A stretch of 64,000 bases of DNA. It comes from Blastomonas sp. SL216. GTDB lineage: Bacteria; Pseudomonadota; Alphaproteobacteria; Sphingomonadales; Sphingomonadaceae. How positions within the stretch are numbered: position 1 is the stretch's first letter; each line of letters begins with the position of its first letter. The stretch covers positions 1,614,501 through 1,678,500 of the forward strand of contig CP113055.1 in the NCBI GenBank assembly GCA_026625625.1, read 5' to 3'. A model generated the notes under the pieces. The model ran no database searches. It was not told the DNA's origin and saw only the letters and a list, made by a program, of their open reading frames with translations. The translations under genes and the position numbers were made by a program. This document shows, one piece after another, positions 17,219 to 25,724 of this stretch.

Positions 17219-18136
17219 ATGTCAGACCCCGCCCTTGCCTCTGCTGTCCAGCAGGTGAAGACCGCGCAGGTCGGCGTGCCCGTGATCAAGGCCTTTTTCG
17301 ATCATGACACCAACACCGTGTCCTATGTCGTCCACGATCCCGAAACCCTGCGCGGTGCAGTGATAGACAGCGTGCTGGACTATGATCCCGCTTCAGGTCG
17401 CACCGCCTTCGCCTCGGCAGATGCCATCCTGGCCTATGTCGCGGAAAAGGACCTCGTCATCGACTGGCTGCTGGAAACGCATGCCCATGCCGATCACCTG
17501 TCTGCCGCGCCCTATCTGCAGCAGAAACTGGGTGGGAAGATCGCCATCGGCGCCTCGATCACGCTGGTGCAGACTGTTTTCGGCAAGCTGTTCAACGCGG
17601 GCAGCGAATTCCAGCGCGATGGCAGCGATTTCGACGCGCTGTTTCACGACGGCGACCATTTCAGGATTGGCAATCTGGACGTGACCGTGCTGCACGTGCC
17701 CGGCCATACGCCTGCCGATATCGCCTATGTCATCGGCGATGCGGTCTTCGTTGGCGACACGATGTTCATGCCCGATTACGGCACCGCGCGCTGCGATTTC
17801 CCCGGTGGCGACGCGCGCACCCTGTTCCGGTCGCTGCGCCGCATCCTCGAACTGCCCGGCGATACGCGGCTGTTCATGTGTCATGATTATCTGCCCAAGG
17901 GCCGCGAGCATTTCACTTGGGAGACGACCGTGGCCGAGCAGCGCGCCAACAATGTCCACGCGCATGACGGTATCAGCGAGGACGCGTTCGTCGCGATGCG
18001 CGAGGCGCGCGATGCGACGCTGGACATGCCGCGCCTGATCCTGCCCTCGGTACAGGTCAACATGCGCGCCGGGCATCTGCCGCAGGCCGAGGACAATGGC
18101 GTGCGCTATCTCAAGATTCCGCTCGATGCGCTATGA
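17219..18136 (+). CDS. metallo-beta-lactamase fold persulfide dioxygenase (ETHE1/Blh-like)
   Basis: The product is 305 aa. Motifs are the metal-binding THAHADHLS, then HVPGHTPADIAYVIGD, GDTMFMPDYGTARCDFPGGD (with the ETHE1-type RxDF-like segment) and LFMCHDY. Persulfide dioxygenases oxidise glutathione persulfide to sulfite with one non-heme iron. The start is GAGGACGCCACCATG. The downstream order (two YeeE/YedE proteins, then sulfide:quinone oxidoreductase) matches bacterial H2S detoxification operons controlled by BigR-like repressors. The gene overlaps the next one by four bases. Confidence 0.9.
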   Translation: MSDPALASAVQQVKTAQVGVPVIKAFFDHDTNTVSYVVHDPETLRGAVIDSVLDYDPASGRTAFASADAILAYVAEKDLVIDWLLETHAHADHLSAAPYLQQKLGGKIAIGASITLVQTVFGKLFNAGSEFQRDGSDFDALFHDGDHFRIGNLDVTVLHVPGHTPADIAYVIGDAVFVGDTMFMPDYGTARCDFPGGDARTLFRSLRRILELPGDTRLFMCHDYLPKGREHFTWETTVAEQRANNVHAHDGISEDAFVAMREARDATLDMPRLILPSVQVNMRAGHLPQAEDNGVRYLKIPLDAL

Positions 18137-18576
18137 CATTGCCCGGATTTCCTGACGCAATGCCGCTGCAAGGACTGGCGGGCGGGCTGATGATCGGCCT
18201 GTCGGCTGCGATCATGCTGCTGGTGCTGGGGCGGATCGCCGGGGTCAGCGGGCTTGCCGCGCGCGCGGTCGGGCTATCGGCCAGCGGCGCGCCGCGCAGC
18301 ATTGCCATCGCCTTCATCATCGGCCTGCCGCTGGGCGGGCTGCTCGTCAGCTTGTTGGCAGGGCCCGTGGTGACGCGGTTTCCGGCAAGCATCTGGCCGC
18401 TGCTGATCGGCGGGCTGCTGGTCGGCTATGGCACGCGGCTGGGCTCGGGCTGCACCAGCGGCCATGGCGTGTGCGGCTTGTCGCGCCTGTCGCCCCGCTC
18501 GCTGGTGGCGACCGCGCTGTTCATGGCCAGCGGTTTCGTGACGGTCGCGCTGCTGCGCGCAGGTGGCCTGTTGTGA
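18133..18576 (+). CDS. YeeE/YedE family membrane protein, N-terminal-type half
   Basis: The product is 147 aa with four hydrophobic segments. The motif [27 protein letters not shown], with its two Cys in a GSGCTSGH context, is the signature of YeeE/YedE sulfur-compound channels (thiosulfate or related transport). Here the family is split over two genes; this is the first half. It is joined by 4-base overlaps to the genes on both sides. Role: movement of a sulfur species across the inner membrane in the sulfide module; the exact species is unknown. Confidence 0.88.
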   Translation: MTLPGFPDAMPLQGLAGGLMIGLSAAIMLLVLGRIAGVSGLAARAVGLSASGAPRSIAIAFIIGLPLGGLLVSLLAGPVVTRFPASIWPLLIGGLLVGYGTRLGSGCTSGHGVCGLSRLSPRSLVATALFMASGFVTVALLRAGGLL

Positions 18577-18983
18577 AGCGGAACGCGATTGCCTTGATCG
18601 CAGGAACATTGTTCGGCGCAGGGCTGGCCGTCTCGGGCATGGCCGATCCGCAGCGCGTGCAGGCGTTTCTTGACCTCGGCGGGAACTGGGATCCGACATT
18701 GGCCTTTGTCATGGGCGGGGCGATGCTGGTGATGGTGATCGCCTGGGCCATCCAGCGGCGCATGACCGCGCCGATCGCGGTCAGCCGCTTCGACCTGCCC
18801 GAGACGCGCCGCATCGATGCCAGGCTCGCCATCGGCGCGCTGATCTTTGGCGCAGGCTGGGGCATTGGCGGGCTCTGTCCGGGGCCTGCCATAGCCGATC
18901 TAGCCATAGCACCGATGCAGGCGGGGATGTTCATGGCCGCGATGCTGGCAGGCATGGCGATCCACCGTTTCACCGCCCGATAG
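18573..18983 (+). CDS. YeeE/YedE family membrane protein, second half (DUF6691-like)
   Basis: The product is 136 aa. GTG 18573 overlaps the previous stop (GTGA) and opens a hydrophobic segment (AIALIAGTLFGAGLAVSGMADPQRV). The second family signature, FGAGWGIGGLCPGPAIADL, carries one Cys. Four helices are visible. It is the partner of the first half, and together they equal one full YeeE/YedE protein. Rhizobial BigR operons carry an equivalent membrane component. Confidence 0.87.
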   Translation: MKRNAIALIAGTLFGAGLAVSGMADPQRVQAFLDLGGNWDPTLAFVMGGAMLVMVIAWAIQRRMTAPIAVSRFDLPETRRIDARLAIGALIFGAGWGIGGLCPGPAIADLAIAPMQAGMFMAAMLAGMAIHRFTAR

Positions 18984-19012
18984 CCAGATTTCCGCCAGCG
19001 CGCGGAGAGGAC

Positions 19013-20311
19013 ATGACCATGCAGAATAGCCGCCCCCTTGAACCGACTTCCGGTGCGCCGCACATCGCGTCGCAACCTGCGACCAGTATCTTTGACGTCG
19101 TCATCGTCGGCGGTGGCAGCGCGGGGATCGCCACCGCTGCCAGCCTGCTCAAGCGCAAGCCCGGCCTGTCGATTGCGATCATCGAGCCTTCGGACGTGCA
19201 TTATTATCAGCCGGGCTGGACCATGGTCGGCGGCGGCATTTTCGATGCTGCGGTCACGCGGCGGTCGCAGGCATCGGTGATGCCCCATGGTGCTACCTGG
19301 ATTCACGCCTCGGCGAGCGGCTTTGCGCCCGACGACGACCGCGTGATCCTGAGCGATGGCACCGATGTGCGCTACCGCGTGCTCGTCGCCTGTCCCGGCA
19401 TCAAGCTGGACTGGGATGCCATTCCCGGTCTGCGTGAGACTTTGGGCCGCAACAATGTCACGTCCAATTACGGCTATGACCTTGCGCCCTATACCCGAAA
19501 GCTGGTGGACGCCCTGCAGGGTGGACGCGCGCTGTTCACCCAGCCACCGATGCCGATCAAATGTGCCGGTGCGCCGCAAAAGGCGATGTATCTTTCCTGC
19601 ACCCGCTGGGAAAAGGCCGGCATCCTCTCGCGCATCGACGTGCAGTTTCACACCGCAGGCGCGGTGCTGTTCGGCGTGCCCGCCTATGTCCCCGCGCTGA
19701 TGGAATATGTCGAGCGCTACAACGCGCATCTGAACTTTGAATCGAAGCTTGTGGCCATTGACGGCCCGGCGGGAATGGCGACGTTCGAGCAGAAGCGCGG
19801 GGACCAGGTCGAGCGGATCGAGGAGCGCTTCGACATGATCCATGTCGTACCGCCGCAGACTGCGCCCGATTTCATCCGCTCAAGCCCGCTCGCAGCGGCC
19901 TCCGGCTTTATCGATGTCGACGAGGCGACGCTGCGCCATACCCGCTATGCCAATATCTTTGCGCTGGGCGATGCGTGCTCGGCGTCCAACGCCAAGACCA
20001 TGGCCGCCGCGCGCAAACAGGCGCCCGTGGTTGCGGTCAACGTGCTGGCGGCGCTGGAGGGCAAGCCGCCGGTGGCCGATTATGATGGCTATGGCAGCTG
20101 CCCGCTGACGGTGGAATCGGGCAAGATCGTGCTCGCCGAGTTCGGCTATGGCGGCAAGCTGCTGCCAAGCTTTCCCAAATGGCTGATCGACGGCACCCGG
20201 CCATCGCGGCTGGCATGGCTGCTCAAGGATACTATCCTGCCGCCGGTCTATTGGCACGGCATGCTCAAGGGGCGCGAATGGATGGTCAGGCCGCACAGGA
20301 TCGGCAGCTGA
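19013..20311 (+). CDS. sqr: sulfide:quinone oxidoreductase (mitochondrial/type II-like)
   Basis: The product is 432 aa. The FAD Rossmann motif is VVIVGGGSAGIATAA near residue 30. The two catalytic Cys of type II SQR/SQOR are recognisable: Cys184 in KCAGAPQKAMYLSC and Cys322 in LGDACSASNAKT. The C-terminal part has the quinone-site and membrane-associated helices. It oxidises sulfide to persulfide/polysulfide and feeds electrons to quinone; the persulfide is then handled by the dioxygenase of the same operon. ATG 19013 follows GAGAGGA; ATG 19019 is an alternative. Confidence 0.9.
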   Translation: MTMQNSRPLEPTSGAPHIASQPATSIFDVVIVGGGSAGIATAASLLKRKPGLSIAIIEPSDVHYYQPGWTMVGGGIFDAAVTRRSQASVMPHGATWIHASASGFAPDDDRVILSDGTDVRYRVLVACPGIKLDWDAIPGLRETLGRNNVTSNYGYDLAPYTRKLVDALQGGRALFTQPPMPIKCAGAPQKAMYLSCTRWEKAGILSRIDVQFHTAGAVLFGVPAYVPALMEYVERYNAHLNFESKLVAIDGPAGMATFEQKRGDQVERIEERFDMIHVVPPQTAPDFIRSSPLAAASGFIDVDEATLRHTRYANIFALGDACSASNAKTMAAARKQAPVVAVNVLAALEGKPPVADYDGYGSCPLTVESGKIVLAEFGYGGKLLPSFPKWLIDGTRPSRLAWLLKDTILPPVYWHGMLKGREWMVRPHRIGS

Positions 20312-20315
20312 GCCC

Positions 20316-22085
20316 ATGCGTCTTTCCCGCTTTCTGCCGGTGCTCGAATGGGGCCGCGCCTATAATGGCACCACGCTGACCAATGATCTGGTGGCAGCGG
20401 GGATCGTCACGATCATGCTGATCCCGCAGAGCCTGGCCTATGCCATGCTGGCAGGCTTGCCGCCGGAGATCGGCCTCTATGCCTCGATCCTACCGATCAT
20501 CGCCTATGCGCTGTTTGGCACCAGCAGGGCGCTTGCCGTCGGCCCGGTCGCGGTGATCTCGCTGATGACGCTGACCGCAGCGAGCAGTGTCGCGGTTCCG
20601 GGGAGCGCCGAGTTCATCGCTGCCGCGCTGGTGCTTGCGCTGCTTTCCGGCCTGATCCTGCTGGCGATGGGGATATTGCGGCTGGGCTTTCTGGCCAATC
20701 TGCTCTCGCATCCGGTGGTGTCGGGCTTCATCACCGCATCGGGCCTGATCATCGCGACCAGCCAGCTCAAATCGATCCTGGGCATCAAGGCGAGCGGAGA
20801 AGCGCTGCCCGAGCTGGTATCGACGCTCGCGGCAAACCTGCCAGCGACCAACATGCCGACGCTGATCATCGGCGGTGCCTCGACCGCCTTTCTGTTCTGG
20901 GTGCGCAAGGGATTGAAGCCGCTGCTGGTCAGCATGGGCATGAAGCCGCGCGTCGCCGACCTGAGCGCGAAGGCAGGGCCGATCGCTGCAGTGGCCGTCT
21001 CCACGCTTTCGGTGCTGCTGCTCGATCTTGAGGCGGCGGGGGTGAAGACCGTGGGGCAGATCCCGCAGAGCCTGCCGCCGCTCACCCTGCCGCTGTTCGA
21101 CGTGGCCCTGTGGCAGCAACTCGCCATTCCGGCGCTGCTGCTCAGCATCATCGGCTTTGTCGAAAGCGTCTCGGTGGCACAGACGCTGGCGGCCAAGAAG
21201 CGCCAGCGGATCAATCCGGATCAGGAGCTGATCGGCCTGGGCGCGGCGAATGTCGCGGCGGCCTTTACCGGCGGCTATCCGGTGACTGGCGGCTTTGCCC
21301 GTTCGGTGGTCAATTTCGATGCCGGGGCAGAAACGCCAGCCGCGGGGGCATTTACCGCGATCGGTATCGCCATCGCCGCGCTGTTCCTTACCCCCTATCT
21401 CGCCTCGCTGCCCATCGCCACCCTGGCCGCGACGATCATTGTCGCGGTGCTCAGCCTGGTCGATCTGAAGACGCCGCGCCACATCTGGCGCTATTCGCGC
21501 GCGGATTTCGCAGCGATGGCTGCGACGATCCTGGTGACGCTCCTGGTCGGGGTAGAGCCGGGCGTGATTGCGGGCGTCGGCCTGTCGCTCGGGCTGTTCC
21601 TGTGGCGCGCATCGCGGCCGCACGCCGCCGTGGTCGGGCGCGTTCCGGGGACCGAGCATTTCCGAAACATCCTCCGCCACAGCGTGTTCACCGATCCGCG
21701 CATCCTGACTATCCGCATCGACGAGAGCCTGACCTATCTCAACGCCCGCTGGCTGGAGGAATTCGTGCTCGAACAGGTGGCCGAACATCCGCAGCTGCAG
21801 CATCTGGTGCTGATGGCATCGGCGGTGAATGCGATCGACGCCTCTGCGCTCGAGAGCCTGGAGGCGATCAACCACCGTCTGGGCGATGCGGGGGTTGCGC
21901 TGCACCTGTCCGAGGTCAAGGGACCGGTCATGGACGCGCTGGAGCGATCGCACCTGATCGGCGATCTGACAGGGCAAGTCTGGCTGTCGCAGAACGAGGC
22001 CTTCGCCCAGCTGATCGAGCAGATGCAGCGCGCCGAGCAAGCCGAGATCGCCAGGGACCCTCTGCTGGCGCGTGGCTTGATCTAG
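20316..22085 (+). CDS. SulP family anion transporter with STAS domain
   Basis: The product is 589 aa. The membrane domain starts with TNDLVAAGIVTIMLIPQSLAYAMLAGLPPEIGLYAS, the classic SulP signature, followed by 10-14 helices up to about residue 430. A C-terminal STAS domain spans about residues 450-560 (ILTIRIDESLTYLNARWLEEFVLE and a SAVNAIDASALESLEAI segment). SulP proteins carry sulfate, bicarbonate or other anions. Its start is four bases after the SQR stop, so it belongs to the sulfide module and may export or exchange sulfite/sulfate made by sulfide oxidation. Confidence 0.9.
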   Translation: MRLSRFLPVLEWGRAYNGTTLTNDLVAAGIVTIMLIPQSLAYAMLAGLPPEIGLYASILPIIAYALFGTSRALAVGPVAVISLMTLTAASSVAVPGSAEFIAAALVLALLSGLILLAMGILRLGFLANLLSHPVVSGFITASGLIIATSQLKSILGIKASGEALPELVSTLAANLPATNMPTLIIGGASTAFLFWVRKGLKPLLVSMGMKPRVADLSAKAGPIAAVAVSTLSVLLLDLEAAGVKTVGQIPQSLPPLTLPLFDVALWQQLAIPALLLSIIGFVESVSVAQTLAAKKRQRINPDQELIGLGAANVAAAFTGGYPVTGGFARSVVNFDAGAETPAAGAFTAIGIAIAALFLTPYLASLPIATLAATIIVAVLSLVDLKTPRHIWRYSRADFAAMAATILVTLLVGVEPGVIAGVGLSLGLFLWRASRPHAAVVGRVPGTEHFRNILRHSVFTDPRILTIRIDESLTYLNARWLEEFVLEQVAEHPQLQHLVLMASAVNAIDASALESLEAINHRLGDAGVALHLSEVKGPVMDALERSHLIGDLTGQVWLSQNEAFAQLIEQMQRAEQAEIARDPLLARGLI

Positions 22086-22094
22086 GCGTGGGCG

Positions 22095-22420
22095 ATGTTC
22101 GCCGCAGGTGCTGGAACACGGCAGCACGCCGTTGCCGGTGCAGCCATGATCGCGCTGGCGATGTGGATCTATGTCGGCTTTGCGCGCTTCGTCGAACGGC
22201 GGCAGTTTTGGGCTGGAAGCATAGCTGATCCCCTGCCTGCTGTGCACCGCCACCGGCGTCGTCCTGGCGCTGCGGTCGGTCCGCTGCGGGCATGTTGTGC
22301 TGCCCTTCTGGAAGCAACCGCGCGAGCCCATGCTGCACCGGCCTGGCTGAGGCGCACGCGAATCTGGCAGATCCGCTCCGCCAGGAGCAGGCGCGCTGTT
22401 CATCTCGTCTCGCAACGCTG
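22095..22420 (+). pseudogene. possible frameshifted remnant of a small membrane protein gene
   Basis: The 447-base gap between the SulP and BNR genes holds no intact gene. A reading frame from ATG 22095 begins plausibly with a membrane helix (AAMIALAMWIYVGFARFVERRQFWAGS) but turns into Arg/His-rich nonsense. From about 22224, a neighbouring frame gives a second hydrophobic segment (IPCLLCTATGVVLALRSVRC, then VVLPFWKQPREPM) that ends at TGA. A third frame continues with LAEAHANLADPLRQEQA. Alternating plausible segments in different frames suggest decay. No family was recognised, and chance is not excluded. Confidence 0.3.
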
Positions 22421-22532
22421 TGATCTGGCTTGATTTTCTCCGGACTCGGCCCGATGGTCCGCGCAACACGAAAAGCCGCGAATGTCCGCTGGTCGGCAGC
22501 CGCGTTCAGGCTTGCGATAAAGGGGTGAGAGC

Positions 22533-25500
22533 ATGAAACTGGGGCCAAAAATGATCGGGCTGGCATTTTGCTGGCTGCCGGTCGGCGCGGTAATGGCGCA
22601 GGACGCGAATGAACTGAAAAAGGCTGAAGAGGCCGCAGACGCCCCGCTGCCAGAGGATGAGCAGGCTTATTTCACCTCGCTGACCTGGCGCAATATCGGC
22701 CCCGATCGCGGTGGCCGCTCGATCTCTGCCAGCGGCAGCGCGGCGCGCCCGAACGAATATTATTTCACCGCCGTCGGTGGCGGCCTGTGGAAGACGACCG
22801 ATGGCGGCCAGAGCTGGAAGGCTGTCACCGACGGGCAGCTCGATACCGCCTCGGTGGGCGGTGTCGCGGTGTGCGAGGCGAATCCCGATATCGTCTATCT
22901 GACCACCGGTGAAACGCAGCTGCGCGGCAACATCCTGCCCGGCAACGGCGTGTGGAAATCGATCGACGCGGGCAAGACCTGGGCCAAGATCGGCCTGGCG
23001 GATGTGCAGAATTTCGCGCGCGTGCGGATCGATCCGGCCAATTGCGACACTGCCTTTGTTGCCGGTTTCGGCCATTATGGTGAGCCGAATGCCGAACGCG
23101 GGGTCTTCAAGACCACCGATGGCGGAAAGAGCTGGCGCAAGGTGCTGTACCGCGACCCGAAGACCGGCGCGGTCGATGTGTCGATCGATCCGAAAAACCC
23201 CCGCAACATGTACGCGGCGCTCTGGGAAGCCTGGCGCAAGCCCTGGGGCATGAGCTCGGGCGGGCCGGGCAGCGGGCTGTTTCACAGCACCGATGGCGGC
23301 GAAAACTGGACCGAGCTGACCCGCGCGCCGGGGCTGCCGCAAAAAGGCCTGATCGGCAAGATCGGGGTCAGCGTATCGCCGGTGGACGCAACCCGTGTCT
23401 ATGCGATTGTCGAGCATGCCGAGGAAGGCGGTCTGTACGTGTCGGACGACGCCGGTGCCAGCTGGCGGCGGGCCAATGACAGCCGCGACCTGCGTCAGCG
23501 AGCCTTCTACTACTCCCGCCTGCTCGCCGATCCGGTGGTCAAGGACCGGGTCTATATCCTCAACGTCGATTTCTTCCGGTCGGACGATGCAGGTGCGACG
23601 CTGACCAAGATCAAGGTGCCGCATGGCGACAATCACGACCTGTGGATCGACCCTGCCAACAACCAGCGGATGATCCAGTCCAACGACGGCGGGGCCAATG
23701 TCAGCGTCAATGGCGGCGAAAGCTGGACGCGGCAGAATTATGCGACCGCACAGATGTATCGTGTGTCGATCAGCAACCACTTCCCCTATTTCGTCTGCGG
23801 CGGGCAGCAGGACAATTCGACCATCTGCGTGCCCTCGCGCGACTGGAAGCATGTCAACGTGCTGGGCGGCCAATATGGCTTTGCTGCAGGCGGCGGCGAG
23901 AGCGGCTATGTCACCAACGATCCACTCAACCCCGAAATCTTCTATGCGGGCAGCTATGGCGGCACGCTCGACCGCTATGACCGCGCAACCGGTCAGGCCC
24001 GCGCGATCAATGTCCTGCCCGACAACCCGATGGGCTATTCGGCCAGCGAAGTTGCCGAGCGGTTCCAGTGGACCTTCCCGATCGTCTTCGATCCGCACGA
24101 TCCCAAGAGCCTGTACGTCACCTCGCAGCATGTCTGGCGCAGTCGCAACGAGGGCCAGAGCTGGGAGAAGATCAGCCCCGACCTGACCCTGGCCGATCCC
24201 AAGACGCTGGGTCCGTCGGGCGGACCGATCACCCGTGACCAGACCGGCGTGGAAACCTATGCCACCGTCTTTGCGCTGGCCCCGTCGCGGCGCGAGCGCG
24301 GCCTGATCTGGGCGGGGTCGGACGATGGCCTGGTGCATGTGACGCGCGATGGCGGTGCGAAATGGAGCAATGTGACGCCCAGGCTGCTGCCGCAATATGT
24401 GAAGATCACCACGGTCGAGGATTCGCCGCATGCCGATGGCACCGCGTACCTTACCGGCCATCGCCACCTGCTGGGTGACTTCAAGCCCTATGTGCTGAAG
24501 ACGACCGATTACGGGCGCAGCTGGACGTCGATCGCGGCTGGCCTTCCCGCCGACGAGATGGCGCGCAGCATCCGCGAGGACCCCAAGCGTCCGGGCCTGC
24601 TGTATCTTGGCACCGAACGCGGCGTGTGGGTTTCGTTCAACGCCGGCAAGGACTGGCGCAAGCTGCAGCGCAACCTGCCCGCCGTCCAGGTCTCCGACCT
24701 TGCCGTGACCGCCAATGATCTGGTGATCGCAACGCATGGCCGCTCGTTCTGGGTGCTCGACAATATCGGCGTGCTGCGCCAGCTGGAAAGCGGCGCGGCG
24801 CGGACCGAGCGGTTGTTCGCTCCTGCGCCTGCGGTGCGCGAGGTCGATGAAGGCGTTGCGATCGACTATTTCCTCCCCGCCCGGCCCAAGCAGCTGGCGC
24901 TCGAAATCCTCGGACCCGACGGCGCGCTGATCCAGAGCTTCGCCGGCAATCCGGTGGAGCCGAAAAAGGACGACAAGAAAAAGGACGAGGACGACGACGA
25001 TCCGTTCAAGCCGCGCCCGGCTGTCACCACAACGATGAAGCCCGGCCTGAACCGGTTCGTGTGGAAGATGCGGCATCCTGGTTTCACCGATTTCCCCGGC
25101 ATGATCCTTTGGACCAGCCGCAACAACGGCATCACCGCCGTCCCGGGCCAGTATCAGGCGCGGCTGACGGTCGATGGCAAAAGCTTCACCCAGCCCTTCG
25201 AAATCCGGTCGGACCCGCGCCTCACGGGGGTCACCCAGGCGGATCTGGTCGCACGGTTCGATTTTTCCAATCGCGTGAGCAAGCGGGTGAGCCAGGCGAA
25301 CGAAGCGGTGCTGCTGATCCGCGGGATCAAGGAACAGACGGCTGCGGCTGCCGCCAACCCGGCTGCCGATGCGGCGCTGCGCACGGCGCTGGCAGGTTTC
25401 GACAGCCGGCTGAGCGAGATCGAGGGCCAGCTCTACCAGGTGCGCAACCGCTCGCGTCAGGACCCGCTCAACTATCCGATCATGCTCAACGACAAGCTGG

Positions 25501-25724
25501 CCGGACTGATCGGGGTAGCAGAAAGCGCAGAAGCGCGGCCGACCGACCAGAGCGAGGCGGTGTTCGCAAGCCTTTCGGCGGAACTGGACAAGCAACTGGC
25601 GGCGCTCGATCAGGCGATCGGCACTGGTCTGCCCGATCTCAATACACGGCTTGGCGCAGCGGGATTGGCGCAGATCGTGCGCAGACCGCAAGCTGTGCCG
25701 GTGGCTGATCCGGCGAAGGAGTGA
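22533..25724 (+). CDS. exported BNR/sortilin-like beta-propeller protein
   Basis: The product is 1063 aa. The start at ATG 22533 follows GGTGAGAG and opens a signal peptide (MIGLAFCWLPVGAVMAQ). Repeated Asp-box/BNR units (KTTDGGQSWK, KTTDGGKSWR, HSTDGGENWT, VSDDAGASWR, RSRNEGQSWEK, VTRDGGAKWS, KTTDYGRSWT) cover about residues 85-700 and imply a two-propeller sortilin/VPS10-like fold. A Lys/Asp-rich linker spans 809-828. The C-terminal third has a beta domain followed by a helical bundle. These are often labelled glycosyl hydrolases, but no catalytic proof is visible. The stop overlaps the GTG of a TonB receptor gene, so the protein may process or present a ligand for that receptor. Confidence 0.83.
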   Translation: MKLGPKMIGLAFCWLPVGAVMAQDANELKKAEEAADAPLPEDEQAYFTSLTWRNIGPDRGGRSISASGSAARPNEYYFTAVGGGLWKTTDGGQSWKAVTDGQLDTASVGGVAVCEANPDIVYLTTGETQLRGNILPGNGVWKSIDAGKTWAKIGLADVQNFARVRIDPANCDTAFVAGFGHYGEPNAERGVFKTTDGGKSWRKVLYRDPKTGAVDVSIDPKNPRNMYAALWEAWRKPWGMSSGGPGSGLFHSTDGGENWTELTRAPGLPQKGLIGKIGVSVSPVDATRVYAIVEHAEEGGLYVSDDAGASWRRANDSRDLRQRAFYYSRLLADPVVKDRVYILNVDFFRSDDAGATLTKIKVPHGDNHDLWIDPANNQRMIQSNDGGANVSVNGGESWTRQNYATAQMYRVSISNHFPYFVCGGQQDNSTICVPSRDWKHVNVLGGQYGFAAGGGESGYVTNDPLNPEIFYAGSYGGTLDRYDRATGQARAINVLPDNPMGYSASEVAERFQWTFPIVFDPHDPKSLYVTSQHVWRSRNEGQSWEKISPDLTLADPKTLGPSGGPITRDQTGVETYATVFALAPSRRERGLIWAGSDDGLVHVTRDGGAKWSNVTPRLLPQYVKITTVEDSPHADGTAYLTGHRHLLGDFKPYVLKTTDYGRSWTSIAAGLPADEMARSIREDPKRPGLLYLGTERGVWVSFNAGKDWRKLQRNLPAVQVSDLAVTANDLVIATHGRSFWVLDNIGVLRQLESGAARTERLFAPAPAVREVDEGVAIDYFLPARPKQLALEILGPDGALIQSFAGNPVEPKKDDKKKDEDDDDPFKPRPAVTTTMKPGLNRFVWKMRHPGFTDFPGMILWTSRNNGITAVPGQYQARLTVDGKSFTQPFEIRSDPRLTGVTQADLVARFDFSNRVSKRVSQANEAVLLIRGIKEQTAAAAANPAADAALRTALAGFDSRLSEIEGQLYQVRNRSRQDPLNYPIMLNDKLAGLIGVAESAEARPTDQSEAVFASLSAELDKQLAALDQAIGTGLPDLNTRLGAAGLAQIVRRPQAVPVADPAKE

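Noticed and set aside
20490-22469. 659-codon open frame opposite the SulP gene
   Set aside because: Composition is Arg/Gln/His-rich and non-hydrophobic, while the plus strand gives a full SulP and STAS protein.
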